A DNA stretch of 64,000 nucleotides from Anaerobacillus sp. CMMVII (GCF_025377685.1 NZ_JACEHK010000010.1:248001-312000), one strand, 5' to 3'; positions 8,018 to 18,236 are shown, counted from the first letter of the stretch. Notes: a model not told the origin generated them from the sequence alone. Made by a program: numbers and translations.

Positions 8018-9181
8018 ATGGTCAAACAAGCTGTAATAAAGTTAAACGTCGTCATAATAGTGCTTTTGTTGCTATTTTCAATATCGACAACAACAGTAGG
8101 TGCATACAATTTTTCCGTTTCTGGCCAAGCTGCCATTTTAATGGAACAAGAAAGTGGACGAGTGCTTTATGAGAAGGATGCTCATAAACAGTTACGAATT
8201 GCGAGTATAACGAAAATTATGACAGCTCTACTTGCAATAGAGTCAGGAAAGATGGATGAAATTGTAACAGTTAGTAGCAATGCTTTTGGAACAGAAGGTT
8301 CTTCTCTGTATTTAAGGCTAGGGGAAAAAATAAAACTTGAAGATTTAGTTTATGGGTTAATGCTTCGATCAGGAAACGATTCTGCGGTAGCTATCGCAGA
8401 ACATGTTGGTGGAAGTTTAGATGGCTTTGTTTATTTAATGAATGAAAAAGCGAAAGAAATTGGAATGGCGAAAACAGTTTTTAATAATCCACACGGATTA
8501 GATGACCACGAAGAACATTATTCTACTGCTTACGATATGGCGTTATTAACCCGTTATGCAATGAAAAATGAACAATTTAGAGTGATTTCTGCAACAAAAA
8601 GCTACCGTGCCCCACAAGAAGGAGAAAATTGGGATCGTATTTGGCAAAATAAAAACCGCTTGCTTACCCAACTTTACAAGTATTCAACTGGGGGGAAAAC
8701 AGGTTATACAAAGAGAGCAAAACGTACACTAGTTTCAACAGCGGCCAAAGAAGATGTACATTTAATTGCAGTAACATTAAACGCACCTAGTGACTGGCAA
8801 GATCATATGAATATGTTTAATTGGGGATTTGACTCGTTTGAAGTATTCCCCGTTGTCGAAGAAGGGATTATCGATAATCTAAAAGATAATTTCTATAAGA
8901 ATAAAGTAAGTGCAAACTATACGTTTGAATACCCTGTCACTTCTGAAGAAAAACAGTTTCTCAGCAAAAAAATTACACTTTACAATCCACCAAAAGGAAA
9001 TGAATGGCAGGAAAATGGTGTTCCGAATCCTGTGGGAAAAATTACAATTGACTTAAATGGAACAACAATCGGGGAGGTACCTTTATCTTTTGTTGGTGAG
9101 GTGACGATAGAGAAAAAGAGTTTTTGGTCAAAGTTGGTAGACCTGGTGTTTCTCACTTTGGGAGTGAATAAAGATGGTTAA
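8018..9181 (+). CDS. dacB: D-alanyl-D-alanine carboxypeptidase DacB (spore PBP5*)
   Basis: A 387-residue serine-type carboxypeptidase that trims peptide side chains of cortex peptidoglycan and so lowers cross-linking during sporulation. A signal peptide covers about the first 29 residues. The active-site motifs are Ser63-x-x-Lys66 (ASITKIM), Ser118-Gly-Asn120 and Lys227-Thr-Gly229 (GGKTGYTK). A C-terminal domain continues past residue 285. Co-localisation with spmA and spmB, which overlaps its end by 8 bases, identifies it as the sporulation-specific DacB rather than DacA or DacF. In B. subtilis this operon is under sigma-E; I did not find a convincing promoter match. Confidence 0.92.
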   Translation: MVKQAVIKLNVVIIVLLLLFSISTTTVGAYNFSVSGQAAILMEQESGRVLYEKDAHKQLRIASITKIMTALLAIESGKMDEIVTVSSNAFGTEGSSLYLRLGEKIKLEDLVYGLMLRSGNDSAVAIAEHVGGSLDGFVYLMNEKAKEIGMAKTVFNNPHGLDDHEEHYSTAYDMALLTRYAMKNEQFRVISATKSYRAPQEGENWDRIWQNKNRLLTQLYKYSTGGKTGYTKRAKRTLVSTAAKEDVHLIAVTLNAPSDWQDHMNMFNWGFDSFEVFPVVEEGIIDNLKDNFYKNKVSANYTFEYPVTSEEKQFLSKKITLYNPPKGNEWQENGVPNPVGKITIDLNGTTIGEVPLSFVGEVTIEKKSFWSKLVDLVFLTLGVNKDG

Positions 9182-9770
9182 TATCATCTGGATGGCAATG
9201 TTAATCATTGGAGTAATATTTGCAGCAATTAATGGAACAATGGGTTCCGTCAACGAAGCTATTTTTAAAGGTGCCCAAGATGCGGTAACGATTTGTATAG
9301 GTTTGATTAGCATTCTCGTATTTTGGTTAGGGTTGATGCGAATTGCCCAAGCATCAGGTTTATTAGAAGGATTAGCAAAAATTATGAGACCAATAGCAAC
9401 TAGATTATTTCCTGAGGTTCCTAGTAATCATCCAGCAATGGGGTATATATTATCAAATATGACTGCAAATCTATTTGGCTTAGGAAATGCTGCAACTCCA
9501 ATGGGAATCAAAGCAATGGAGCAATTGAAAAAGTTGAACGGGGACAAGGATTCAGCAAGTCGTTCTATGATAACATTACTTGCTATTAATACGGCAAGTA
9601 TAACCCTGATCCCTACCACTGTGATTTCTATTCGGATGAATTACGGCTCAGCAAATCCCACAGAGATAGTGGGCACTACTTTAATTGCCACTTTCTGTTC
9701 GACGCTAGCAGCGATAATGATTGATCGTTTCTTTTATTATCGACGGGTCAGAAAAGGTAGGGATCTGTAA
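9174..9770 (+). CDS. spmA: Spore maturation protein A
   Basis: A 198-residue integral membrane protein of the nucleoside-recognition (Gate) domain family. Motifs include MTANLFGLGNAATPMGIKAM around residue 95-115 and several hydrophobic helices. SpmA works with SpmB and DacB in spore core dehydration and cortex maturation. The start overlaps the end of dacB and the stop overlaps the start of spmB by one base, showing a tightly coupled three-gene operon as in B. subtilis. Confidence 0.92.
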   Translation: MVNIIWMAMLIIGVIFAAINGTMGSVNEAIFKGAQDAVTICIGLISILVFWLGLMRIAQASGLLEGLAKIMRPIATRLFPEVPSNHPAMGYILSNMTANLFGLGNAATPMGIKAMEQLKKLNGDKDSASRSMITLLAINTASITLIPTTVISIRMNYGSANPTEIVGTTLIATFCSTLAAIMIDRFFYYRRVRKGRDL

Positions 9771-10306
9771 TGGCTTGGATTAGTACCATCTCAATATGGT
9801 TGATACCACTACTTATTGTCTTAATATTATTATATGGGACGATAAAACGAGTTCCTACATATGAAACATTTGTTGAGGGAGCAAAAGAGGGATTTGGTAT
9901 GGCAGTATCAATTATCCCTTATCTAGTAGGGATGTTAGTTGCAATTTCTGTCTTTCGTGCTTCTGGTGCGATGGAATTTTTCATAGATTTATTGAGACCG
10001 ATTTTACATGCAGTTGGAATACCAACAGAAATTGTACCATTAGCATTTATTCGTCCCATTTCAGGTACAGGAGCATTAGGAATGACCTCGGATTTAATTG
10101 CTACTTATGGTCCTGATTCCTTTATTGGAAGATTAGCTTCAACTATGCAAGGTAGCACTGATACGACTTTTTATGTATTAACGGTATACTTTGGAGCGGT
10201 AGGAATTAAAAAGATGGGTGATGCCCTAAAAGTAGGATTGCTAGCAGACATTGTAGGGATTATCGCCTCTATTGTTGTTGTAACTATTGTTTTTGGTGTA
10301 ATGTAA
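9770..10306 (+). CDS. spmB: Spore maturation protein B
   Basis: A 178-residue membrane protein, paralogous to SpmA through the Gate domain. Typical features are FVEGAKEGFGMAVSIIPYLV and AFIRPISGTGALGMTSDLI. It acts with SpmA in spore dehydration. Its start codon overlaps the spmA stop (TAATG), and a strong terminator follows within 20 bases, ending the operon. Confidence 0.92.
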   Translation: MAWISTISIWLIPLLIVLILLYGTIKRVPTYETFVEGAKEGFGMAVSIIPYLVGMLVAISVFRASGAMEFFIDLLRPILHAVGIPTEIVPLAFIRPISGTGALGMTSDLIATYGPDSFIGRLASTMQGSTDTTFYVLTVYFGAVGIKKMGDALKVGLLADIVGIIASIVVVTIVFGVM

Positions 10307-10322
10307 GTGAAATGTATAGATC

Positions 10323-10356
10323 AGAAAGGCTCACACTATGTGAGCCTTTCTTTTTT
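10323..10356 (+). terminator. Terminator of dacB-spmA-spmB
   Basis: AGAAAGGCTCACA pairs with TGTGAGCCTTTCT across a short loop and is followed by a T run. Confidence 0.9.
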
Positions 10357-10379
10357 GAACGAAAATCATAACAAAAAAA

Positions 10380-10572
10380 GCTCTTTTCTAAAACATTGCT
10401 CCTGCGGTTACTCGTCGCACAAAAAAACTTGTTGCTTTTTAACCGAAAATAATTGGAAAAATTCCTTAGATGAAGATATCACCCAATAAATTGAGTAAGA
10501 AAAGAGCACTACTTACTAAATAAGTAGTGAAATCTTAGTAGTTATGTCTAAAAAACTTTGCGAAAACAGCCT
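10380..10572. repeat. Dispersed repeat family A (type A1), copy 1
   Basis: The element begins GCTCTTTTCTAAAACATTG and ends CTTTGCGAAAACAGCCT, imperfect terminal inverted repeats. Its interior (TTACTCGTCGCAC, AATTGGAAAAATTCCTTAG, GAAGATATCACCCAATAAAT, CTACTTACTAAATAAGTAGT) recurs nearly unchanged at 27353-27580 and in part at 39770-39890. It contains the small palindrome ACTTACTAAATAAGT. No reading frame of note lies inside, so it looks like a non-autonomous MITE-type element. The remaining sequence of the 10307-10781 gap is the spmB terminator and the rluB leader. Confidence 0.75.
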
Positions 10573-10781
10573 AAATAAAAATAAAGTTGTTAAAAACATG
10601 GTAGTATTGCTTATAATAGGTAATGCTGCTCTTAATGTAGAATGTAAAAATGTCGAGTGTAGTATTTGCTGAAAGTAACATCGAAGTTATACTTTCAGAT
10701 CATTCTACATTTTACAGTTATAAGTGGGTTTGCTTGAAAAATGAAATAAAAAAAATTTATGATATGTATGAGGTGGAAAGT

Positions 10782-11513
10782 ATGGAACGTTTACAAAAAG
10801 TTATTGCCCAAGCAGGGGTTGCTTCAAGGAGAAAAGCAGAAGAGTTAATCACTGAAGGGAGAGTTACAGTGAATGGCGAGGTAGTTACTGAGTTAGGGAC
10901 GAAGGTAACACCAAGAAAAGATAAGGTGGAAGTTAATGGTGTACCTATTGATAGAGAACAACCGGTGTATTATATGCTATACAAACCAACTGGCGTAATT
11001 TCGAGTGTGAGTGATGACAAGGGTCGCAAAGTCGTAACAGACTTTTTTAATAATGAGCACCGACTCTTTCCAGTAGGAAGACTAGATTATGATACGTCAG
11101 GACTACTGTTACTAACAAATGATGGTGAATTCGCAAATTTACTAATGCATCCCAAATATAAAATATCAAAGATGTATGTAGCTAAGGTTCAAGGTGTACC
11201 TAGCCGTGAGAAACTTAAGCAGCTTGAAAAAGGGATCATGCTCGAGGATGGAAAAACAGCACCAGCCAGAGTTAAGTTTGTTTCTGGAAATCCGAAAACA
11301 GGGACTTCAATTATTGAAATTACTATCCATGAAGGCAGAAATCGCCAAGTTCGACGGATGTTTGAGGCAATCGGTCACCCTGTATTAAAACTAAAGCGCG
11401 AAATGTATGGATTTTTAACTTTGAAAGGCTTAAATACTGGTGAAGCCAGAGAATTAAGGCCACATGAAATAAAACAGTTACGAGAATTAGCAGAAAAAAA
11501 CAAGTACATTTAA
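10782..11513 (+). CDS. rluB: 23S rRNA pseudouridine synthase RluB
   Basis: A 243-residue RsuA/RluB-type enzyme that converts a uridine of 23S rRNA helix 89 (position 2605 in E. coli numbering) to pseudouridine. An N-terminal S4 RNA-binding domain (MERLQKVIAQAGVASRRKAE) is followed by the catalytic domain with the aspartate motif GRLDYDTSGLLLLTNDGE and the C-terminal GRNRQVRRMFEAIGHPV. The start at 10782 is chosen because it begins at the S4 domain and follows AGGTGG; a longer upstream reading frame has no homology. Location between spmB and resA matches B. subtilis (ypuL). Confidence 0.93.
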   Translation: MERLQKVIAQAGVASRRKAEELITEGRVTVNGEVVTELGTKVTPRKDKVEVNGVPIDREQPVYYMLYKPTGVISSVSDDKGRKVVTDFFNNEHRLFPVGRLDYDTSGLLLLTNDGEFANLLMHPKYKISKMYVAKVQGVPSREKLKQLEKGIMLEDGKTAPARVKFVSGNPKTGTSIIEITIHEGRNRQVRRMFEAIGHPVLKLKREMYGFLTLKGLNTGEARELRPHEIKQLRELAEKNKYI

Positions 11514-11599
11514 ATTGTTTCTAATGCAAAAATAGTGTTAATATAGAAAAGGATTGTGATAAAAAAGAGATTAAGATAAAAAATTGGGGGAGGTACAAC

Positions 11600-12130
11600 A
11601 TGAAAAATCGTCGCTTTATTACCCGTCTCATCGTACTTCTTGGGATATCGGCTGCTTTAGGTTATACGTTCTATACAAGTTTTTTAAATCAAAAAGACAT
11701 TGTTAGTGTCGGGGACAAAGCCCCTAATTTTGTATTAACAGATTTAGAGGGAAATGAAGTTGAATTAGCTGATTTAAAAGGAAAAGGGGTCTTTTTGAAT
11801 TTTTGGGCTACCGTTTGTCCCCCGTGTCGTGATGAAATGCCTTATATGGAAAAAAGCTACCAAGAATATAAAGACCAAGGCATTGTTATTCTTGCTGTAA
11901 ACTTTGATGAAGCACCATTAGCAATCGAGAGATTCGTTCAACGTTATGGTTTAACGTTTCCGATTCTATTGGATAAAGGTGTACAAGTTAGCCAAGTTTA
12001 CGGTGTTCGAGAATTACCTGCAACTTTTCTAATAGATGAAAACGGAATTGTTATTGAACGTAGGATTGGTGGCTTAACAGAACAAATGGTAGAAAACTAT
12101 GTTCAAAAAATCCTTCCAACTTCCCAATGA
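11600..12130 (+). CDS. resA: Thiol-disulfide oxidoreductase ResA
   Basis: A 176-residue membrane-anchored thioredoxin-like protein on the outside of the membrane, which reduces apocytochrome c cysteines before heme attachment. Residues 10-27 form the signal anchor, and the thioredoxin motif is CPPC in NFWATVCPPCRDEMPYM. The usual ResA active site is CEPC, so the proline in the second position is a small variation. GGGGGAGG precedes the ATG. It is the first gene of resABCDE, 10 bases before resB. Confidence 0.92.
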   Translation: MKNRRFITRLIVLLGISAALGYTFYTSFLNQKDIVSVGDKAPNFVLTDLEGNEVELADLKGKGVFLNFWATVCPPCRDEMPYMEKSYQEYKDQGIVILAVNFDEAPLAIERFVQRYGLTFPILLDKGVQVSQVYGVRELPATFLIDENGIVIERRIGGLTEQMVENYVQKILPTSQ

Positions 12131-12140
12131 GGTGTGAGAT

Positions 12141-13759
12141 ATGGAAAATGTAAAATGCGAGTGTGGGCACGTAAATCCACACGGCACTGTTATTTGTGAA
12201 TCATGTGGGAAACCTTTTTTTGAAGAAGAAAAGGTTTGCTTAATATGCGGTATGAAGGTGTGGCCAGGCGTTCTCAAACGTATAACAAAACATTCATTGA
12301 TAAGATATGGAACTTTTTCTCTAGTGTTAAGGTTGGCATATGGATTATTGTTATTACATTAGTAGCCTCTAGTATTGGAACAATTTTCCCTCAGGAAATG
12401 TATATCCCACCTGGAGCAAATCCTAGCCTATTTTATCAGGAAGAATATGGAGTTTTAGGGCAATTATATTATTCATTTGGTTTTCACGATTTATACAACT
12501 CATGGTGGTACATGCTGCTAATTGCCTCTTTAGGGGTGTCATTAATAATCTGTAGTTTAGATCGTGTAGTACCGCTACACCGTGCTTTAAAGACGCAACG
12601 TGTTACACGTCATGAAAGTTTTTTAAGAAGGCAAAGAGTACATGGAGTTTCTAAGGTGGATCATACTGATGAAACTCTTGAGCAAGCAAAACACCTTTTA
12701 AAAAATAAAAAGTATAACGTAACTGAAGAAAATGGAAATATTGTAGCTGAAAAAGGCCGTTTTTCAAGATGGGGTCCTTATGTAAACCACATTGGACTCA
12801 TTATCTTCTTAATTGGAAGTATGCTGCGCTTTTTCCCTGGAATGTACGTTGATGAAAACATATGGGTAAGAGAAGGCGAGACTGTTGTAATTCGTGGAAC
12901 AGAAGGTGAGTTTTTTCTTAGAAATGACCAATTTTTTGTGGAGTTTTATGATGATACTGATGCGAGGTTTCAAGATGCATTAACCAGAGTGGGAAGTCCA
13001 GTTGTAAAGACCTACCAAACATCTGCTACGTTGTTTCAAAGGGTCGATGATGGTGTTGTTGGTAGAGAACCTGAGTTAGTCGAAATAGCGAGACATGACA
13101 TCAGAGTTAATGATCCATTCAAGTTCAATAACTATGCGTTATATCAATATGCATTTAAGCAAAATGAAATAAGTGAAATGAGTTTTGAGTTAGAGGAAAT
13201 TGCAACTGGGGAACGTTTTGGAAGAATTGATGTATCAACCTATGATCCTAGTTCAATTTATGATTTAGGTAACGGTTATAAAGTAGAGATCATTGAATAC
13301 TTTCCAGACTTTCATTTTGATGATAATCGAACGCCAGCATCTTTGTCACGAGTTCCTAATAATCCAGCTTTCATTTTTAAGATGTTTACGCCTGAAAATG
13401 AAGAAGGTGAAATATCGTTCGTAGGAATACAGACAAATCAGGATATTAACGGTGAAAATACACACCGAATGAGGTTTGTTGACATTGATATGAATAATGT
13501 TACCAATTTAGTAGTCCGGAAAGATCATACACTTGGTATTTTAATTGTTGGTGGTATTATTTTTATGATCGGCTTAATCCAAGGTATGTATTGGACGCAT
13601 CGACGTATATGGATCCAGAAGGTAAACGATGAACTTTGGGTATCTGCCCATACAAATAAAAACTGGTATGGCTTAAAGAAAGATATTGAAACAGTCGTTA
13701 ATTCGACAGAGCTTTCAATGCCTACTGATAAAGTGGAAGAGGAAGAGAAAACAGTTTAA
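12141..13759 (+). CDS. resB: Cytochrome c biogenesis protein ResB, with an apparent frameshift near its start
   Basis: ResB forms with ResC the system II apparatus that moves heme outward and ligates it to cytochrome c. The N-terminal reading frame from 12141 (MENVKCECGHVNPHGTVICE) carries the CxC...CxxC zinc-ribbon-like start seen in B. subtilis ResB. It then fails, while the rest (NMRYEGVARRSQTYNKTFID onward) continues in another frame from about 12236. Restoring one A in the GAAGAAGAAAAGG run near 12232 joins them into a 539-residue protein, close to the usual 542. Membrane segments lie near residues 65-85, 130, 190 and the C-terminus. An alternative is translation from TTG at 12236 without the zinc ribbon. 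Confidence 0.85.
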
Positions 13760-13763
13760 AGTG

Positions 13764-13849
13764 ATGAGTTTTGAGTTTTGAGTGAATAAAAAATTAGGTT
13801 TAACAAAATTAGGATAACTCATAACTCAACACTCATACCTCAAAACTTG
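13764..13849. repeat. Inverted-repeat element, family D, copy 1, inside the res operon
   Basis: The left part GAGTTTTGAGTTTTGAGTG can pair with the right part AACTCAACACTCATACCTCA. A second copy lies at 18111-18196 and shares the right end AACTCAACACTCATA(C/T)CTCAAAAC exactly apart from one base. The copy occupies nearly the whole gap between resB and resC, so it should form a hairpin in the operon mRNA. Confidence 0.7.
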
Positions 13850-13871
13850 AAAAGAAAAGGGAGGTAAAGAA

Positions 13872-15056
13872 GTGGCTCAGTTAAGTAGTAATTTATTATT
13901 AATAGCTTTTTTCTTATATTTGGGTGCTACTATCTTTTTTGCAGTTTCTTTAACAGGAAAGAAGTTTAAGGATAAAACGGGTGAAGAAAATAATAAATCA
14001 GGAAAATTAGGTTATTTAACCTCCATTGTGGCATTAATATTTGCACTTGGTTATTTTGTAACACGTTGGATTGCCGCAGGACATGCACCTGTTAGTAATT
14101 TGTTTGAATACACAACCTTTTTTGGGATTATGATGTCGCTTGCTTTTGTCATTATTTATCCTATTTATAAGTTAAATGTACTTGGTTTTTTCTCAATGCC
14201 TGTTGTCATGCTAATTATTGCATATGCATCAATGTTTCCAAGTGAGATTTCGCCGTTAATTCCGGCTTTACAAAGTTATTGGTTAAAAATTCACGTTATT
14301 ACAACAGCGTTAGGTCAAGGTATCTTAGCAATTGGTTTTGCTGGAGGATTAATTTATCTTTTAAGAGTTATTGATTTTAAAAAGAATGACAAGCAAGTAA
14401 AAGCGATTGAATTTGTGATGTATTCACTAATCAGCGTGATTGGTTTTATTTTAATTACATCTACTTTCAATGCCTTAGACTATGAAGCTCAATTTTCTTA
14501 TGTTAATGAAAAAGGAATAGAAACTGAAATGGTCTATAACTTACCAGCATTTGTTGGACCAAATGAAAGTGTGTTGCTAACTGAGGGGAGAATGTCACCT
14601 TTCTTTAATGTTCATCCGAACATTAAGAGTGGTGATTTAAATACAGTTATATGGTCATTATTAACAGGATTAGTATTGTACTACTTAATTAGACTTTTAA
14701 CGCGTAGAAAAGTAGGACAATTATTTCAACCATTATTGCGTGGAGTTAGTCCACAAGCAGCCGACGAAATTAGTTATCGAGCAATTGCAATTGGGTTCCC
14801 TATTTTCACATTAGGTGGATTAATCTTTGCGATGATCTGGGCACAAATTGCATGGACTAGGTTTTGGGCTTGGGATCCCAAAGAAGTTTGGGCGTTAATC
14901 ACATTTTTATTCTACGCCGCTTATCTTCACTTACGTTTGTCACGAGGATGGCATGGTGACAAGTCGGCTTGGTTATGTGTAATTGGTTTTGCAATTATCA
15001 TGTTTAATCTAATTTTTGTGAATTTAGTCATTGCGGGGTTACATTCTTACGCATAA
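13872..15056 (+). CDS. resC: Cytochrome c biogenesis protein ResC (CcsA-type)
   Basis: A 394-residue multi-spanning membrane protein of the heme-handling CcmC/CcsA family. The tryptophan-rich signature is visible as WTRFWAWDPKEVWALITF around residue 325-345, and conserved histidines flank it (for example the ARGWHGD-type SRGWHGDKSAW and the RWIAAGHAPVSNLFEY segments). The start is GTG with GGGAGG ahead. ResC works in complex with ResB. No gene follows on the same transcript before a terminator at 15071, so resDE has its own promoter region here. Confidence 0.93.
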   Translation: MAQLSSNLLLIAFFLYLGATIFFAVSLTGKKFKDKTGEENNKSGKLGYLTSIVALIFALGYFVTRWIAAGHAPVSNLFEYTTFFGIMMSLAFVIIYPIYKLNVLGFFSMPVVMLIIAYASMFPSEISPLIPALQSYWLKIHVITTALGQGILAIGFAGGLIYLLRVIDFKKNDKQVKAIEFVMYSLISVIGFILITSTFNALDYEAQFSYVNEKGIETEMVYNLPAFVGPNESVLLTEGRMSPFFNVHPNIKSGDLNTVIWSLLTGLVLYYLIRLLTRRKVGQLFQPLLRGVSPQAADEISYRAIAIGFPIFTLGGLIFAMIWAQIAWTRFWAWDPKEVWALITFLFYAAYLHLRLSRGWHGDKSAWLCVIGFAIIMFNLIFVNLVIAGLHSYA

Positions 15057-15070
15057 AATTTTAAGGTGAA

Positions 15071-15159
15071 AAGGCTGTCTCGATAGCGAACGGTCGGTTA
15101 CTCACGGTATTACGTTTTCTATGTGAGTGATTGTCGAATATTGAGACAGTCTTCTTTTT
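15071..15159 (+). terminator. Terminator-like hairpin after resC
   Basis: AAGGCTGTCTC pairs with GAGACAGTCTT across a long loop containing inner repeats (TTACTCAC and GTGAGTGA), followed by CTTTTT. Confidence 0.7.
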
Positions 15160-15240
15160 GTAGTTTATTTTCGTAATATTGTTACTTATTCTGTTAGAAA
15201 AAGTTCTGTCAAAAAGGTGCAAACCTTAGGTCTTTGCAAC

Positions 15241-15421
15241 GCTCTTTTCTAGAAGACTGTTGCTATTAGCTTTTAGAACGTAACCAAGCGATGCTTGGCT
15301 CTTTAGGTATTTCGTGAACCTTTTGAGAATAAATAAACTTTTAGGACAAATTTATTTGTCCCAATGGCTTATTTATTCTCAAAAGACGACCTAAAAGCAA
15401 CAAAGTTTATGAAAACAGCCT
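15241..15421. repeat. Dispersed repeat family A (type A2), copy 1
   Basis: The element starts GCTCTTTTCTAGAAGACTG and ends AAGTTTATGAAAACAGCC. The interior is strongly palindromic: CTTTTGAGAATAAATAA on the left mirrors TTATTTATTCTCAAAAG on the right, and GCTTTTAG mirrors CTAAAAGC. The whole element could fold into one long hairpin. A second copy is at 39887-40062 and a half copy at 864-930. Downstream of it to 15558 is the AT-rich resD promoter region. Confidence 0.75.
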
Positions 15422-15558
15422 TTTGCAAAACATGTCAGGAACTGCAAATAAATATAGTCAAAATTAGATGTTATGTTAAAATATATTATTATGTAATATA
15501 CTTATAGTAAGTATAATAATATTTGATTCGTATTTTTTAGCTTGAGGGGGAGTTATTG

Positions 15559-16275
15559 ATGGCAAAGGAAGCAAAAATTTTGGTTGTTGATGACGAGGAA
15601 CGTATCCGTCGTCTTTTAAAAATGTATCTAGAAAGAGAAGACTATGAAGTTGAAGATGCTGAAAATGGTGAAATTGCACTTCATATGGCTGTTGAAAATA
15701 ATTATGACCTAATTTTATTAGATATCATGATGCCAGGTATGGATGGAATTGAAGTTTGTCAGGAAATTAGAAAGTCAAAAGCGACACCGATTATAATGCT
15801 CACCGCTAAAGGTGAGGAAGCAAATCGTGTTCAAGGTTTTGAAGCAGGAACTGACGATTATATTGTTAAACCCTTCAGCCCTAGAGAAGTTGTTTTACGT
15901 GTAAAAGCACTGCTAAGAAGATCATCTTCAACAAAGTTCTTACAAACAGAAACTTCATCAAAAGATGTGTTAGTTTTCCCACATTTAACAATTGATAATG
16001 ATGCACATCGAGTAACTGTTGATGGATCTGAAATTAGTTTAACGCCGAAAGAATATGAGTTATTATTTTATTTAGCGCAATCACCAGATAAAGTTTTTGC
16101 CCGTGAACAATTATTAAAAGATGTTTGGAATTATGAATTTTTTGGAGATTTACGTACTGTGGATACCCATATTAAGCGTCTCCGTGAGAAGTTAAACAAA
16201 ATTTCTCCAGAAGCAGCAGCAATGATTTCAACTGTATGGGGTGTTGGTTATAAGTTTGAGGCAGTGAAAGAGTAA
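15559..16275 (+). CDS. resD: Response regulator ResD
   Basis: A 238-residue OmpR/PhoB-type regulator. The receiver domain has the acidic pair VVDDEER, the phosphorylation aspartate in [13 protein letters not shown] and the lysine in [12 protein letters not shown]; a winged-helix DNA-binding domain follows ([34 protein letters not shown]). ResD activates genes for respiration, cytochrome c biogenesis and anaerobic metabolism in Bacillus. ATG at 15559 is used rather than the TTG three bases earlier, because GAGGGGG spacing fits. Its stop overlaps resE by one base. Confidence 0.94.
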   Translation: MAKEAKILVVDDEERIRRLLKMYLEREDYEVEDAENGEIALHMAVENNYDLILLDIMMPGMDGIEVCQEIRKSKATPIIMLTAKGEEANRVQGFEAGTDDYIVKPFSPREVVLRVKALLRRSSSTKFLQTETSSKDVLVFPHLTIDNDAHRVTVDGSEISLTPKEYELLFYLAQSPDKVFAREQLLKDVWNYEFFGDLRTVDTHIKRLREKLNKISPEAAAMISTVWGVGYKFEAVKE

Positions 16276-18062
16276 TGTTCTGGAGAAGTGTGGTAGGCAA
16301 GGTTTGGTTTACAATATTATTGTTAGTATCGGTAGTGTTAACGATACTAACAATTATGCTTTTACAATACTTTGAAAAGTTTCATACTGATCAAGCAGAA
16401 GATCAACTGACAAATCATGCGTATATGATCGCTACGATTTTGGAGGAATATGAGACTGAGGATGTTGCACTTTCGACTAGTAAACGACTGATTGATAATT
16501 ACTCAATGAATTTACTACTTGTATTAGACGGGGATGAAGTATTGTATTATCCGTACGAATCTGAAAAAATCCCCGTAGAAATATTCCAAACCAATCCAGA
16601 ACTTGGAAAAGTAATTTTAAATGAAGAAGTGGTTATTACCAGAGGTGATTTTCCGTTTTATTTAAATGGAGAGCAAATTCATAATGAAGTATTAGTCGTA
16701 GGTATGCCAGTGGATTTGCTCCAAAACCGGACGGGAATTCTTTATGTATATCAATATTTAGAGGTTGTTGATGAAGCTTTATCGCAAACGAAGAATATTA
16801 TCCTTTTAGCTGCTGGAATTGCCTTTATTTTGACGACAATCTTTGCCTTCTTTTTATCAACTAGGATTACAGCACCACTACGAAAGATGAGGCAGGCTGC
16901 TTTGGAGGTGGCCAAAGGTAATTTCGATACGAAAGTACCAATTTTATCTAGAGACGAGATTGGTTCCCTTGCTATGGCATTTAATCGAATGGGGAGAGTT
17001 CTTAACACAAACTTAATGGCATTAAATCAGGAAAAAGAACAACTATCCCGTATCTTAAGTAGTATGGCAGATGGAGTAATAACGTTAGATCGTAAAGGGT
17101 CAATTGTTGTCACAAATCCCCCTGCAAAACAATTTATTCAAGCATGGTATTTTGAACAAAGCATTGAAGTGAATCCTGATGCTACGGATGATTTGCCAAA
17201 AGCGATTAAAAAGCTTTTTCAGCAAGTCGTAGCCTTAGAAAAAGAGCAAATGGCCGAAGTCGATGTTCAGGGACGAACATGGGTTGTTTTAATGACTCCA
17301 TTATATGACGAAAGTTTTGTTCGTGGTGCTGTGGCCGTACTTCGTGATATGACTGAAGAACGACTGCACGATAAACTTAGAAAAGATTTCATTGCTAATG
17401 TTTCGCATGAATTACGGACACCAATTGCGATGTTGCAGGGGTATAGTGAAGCTATTATTGACGATATTGCAGGCTCTGAAGAAGAGAAGAAAGAGCTAGC
17501 GCAAATTATCTATGATGAATCATTAAGGATGGGGCGGCTAGTAAATGAACTTCTTGACTTAGCCCGTATGGAGGCTGGTCATATTCAGTTGAATATTGAG
17601 CCAATAAATATTAGAGAGTTCGCTAGAAGAGTCTTACGAAAATTTCAAGGGGTTGCCAAAGACCATAATATTCAGTTGAAAGCGGAAATAGCTGAAGTAG
17701 AATCAGAAATCATGGTTGATCCTGACAGAATTGAGCAAGTTCTAACAAACTTAATTGATAATGCGATGCGACACACGAGTGTTCAAGGATCAGTAACTTT
17801 AGCCGTTTCCCCACTTAGAGACGGGATAAAAATTGATATTCGTGACACTGGTTCAGGAATTCCTGAAGAAGATCTACCATTTGTCTTTGAACGGTTTTAT
17901 AAGGCTGATAAAGCAAGAACAAGAGGAAGATCAGGTACAGGTCTTGGACTAGCTATAGTTAAAAATATCGTAGAGGCCCATAACGGTCACGTGTCGGTAC
18001 ACAGCAAATTAGGTGAAGGAACGACATTTTCCTTCTTTATTCCTTCGAAGAATGAAGAATGA
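16275..18062 (+). CDS. resE: Sensor histidine kinase ResE
   Basis: A 595-residue membrane kinase. Order: transmembrane helix near residues 10-32, extracytoplasmic domain, second helix near 172-192, HAMP domain ([20 protein letters not shown]), PAS domain, HisKA with phospho-acceptor in [16 protein letters not shown], and HATPase with [29 protein letters not shown] and [13 protein letters not shown]. It senses redox or oxygen-related signals and phosphorylates ResD. The one-base overlap with resD shows translational coupling. Confidence 0.94.
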   Translation: MFWRSVVGKVWFTILLLVSVVLTILTIMLLQYFEKFHTDQAEDQLTNHAYMIATILEEYETEDVALSTSKRLIDNYSMNLLLVLDGDEVLYYPYESEKIPVEIFQTNPELGKVILNEEVVITRGDFPFYLNGEQIHNEVLVVGMPVDLLQNRTGILYVYQYLEVVDEALSQTKNIILLAAGIAFILTTIFAFFLSTRITAPLRKMRQAALEVAKGNFDTKVPILSRDEIGSLAMAFNRMGRVLNTNLMALNQEKEQLSRILSSMADGVITLDRKGSIVVTNPPAKQFIQAWYFEQSIEVNPDATDDLPKAIKKLFQQVVALEKEQMAEVDVQGRTWVVLMTPLYDESFVRGAVAVLRDMTEERLHDKLRKDFIANVSHELRTPIAMLQGYSEAIIDDIAGSEEEKKELAQIIYDESLRMGRLVNELLDLARMEAGHIQLNIEPINIREFARRVLRKFQGVAKDHNIQLKAEIAEVESEIMVDPDRIEQVLTNLIDNAMRHTSVQGSVTLAVSPLRDGIKIDIRDTGSGIPEEDLPFVFERFYKADKARTRGRSGTGLGLAIVKNIVEAHNGHVSVHSKLGEGTTFSFFIPSKNEE

Positions 18063-18110
18063 TAAGTTTTTTTAACGAATAAGATTGTTTCTTATGAAAC
18101 ATTTGTTGTA

Positions 18111-18196
18111 TTGAGTTCGGAGTTATGAGTGTCGAGTTGCGGAGAGATTAGCTTCGGAGCAAATTTTTCATTAACTCAACACTCATATCTCAAAAC
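18111..18196. repeat. Inverted-repeat element, family D, copy 2
   Basis: Left end TTGAGTTCGGAGTTATGAGT and right end AACTCAACACTCATATCTCA are imperfect inverted repeats. The right end matches copy 1 at 13764-13849 almost exactly. Here it lies just after resE. Confidence 0.65.
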
Positions 18197-18197
18197 A

Positions 18198-18235
18198 AAA
18201 AGGAAAAATTCCGATGCGGAATTTTTCCTTTTTTT
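18198..18235. terminator. Bidirectional terminator between resE and moaB
   Basis: AAAGGAAAAATTCC and GGAATTTTTCCTTT form a perfect stem around GATGC, with A and T runs on the two sides. Confidence 0.9.
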
Positions 18236-18236
18236 A

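Noticed and set aside
8018-9181. dacF instead of dacB
   Set aside because: DacF would be expected beside spoIIA; the overlap with spmA-spmB identifies dacB.
10307-10489. 60-residue open frame after spmB
   Set aside because: It runs through the spmB terminator and into a family-A repeat and has no ribosome site.
12141-12362. Separate small zinc-ribbon gene before resB
   Set aside because: Its N-terminus matches the known N-terminus of ResB, and one added A fuses it in frame with the rest; the tail of the small frame is a shifted reading of the ResB membrane helix.
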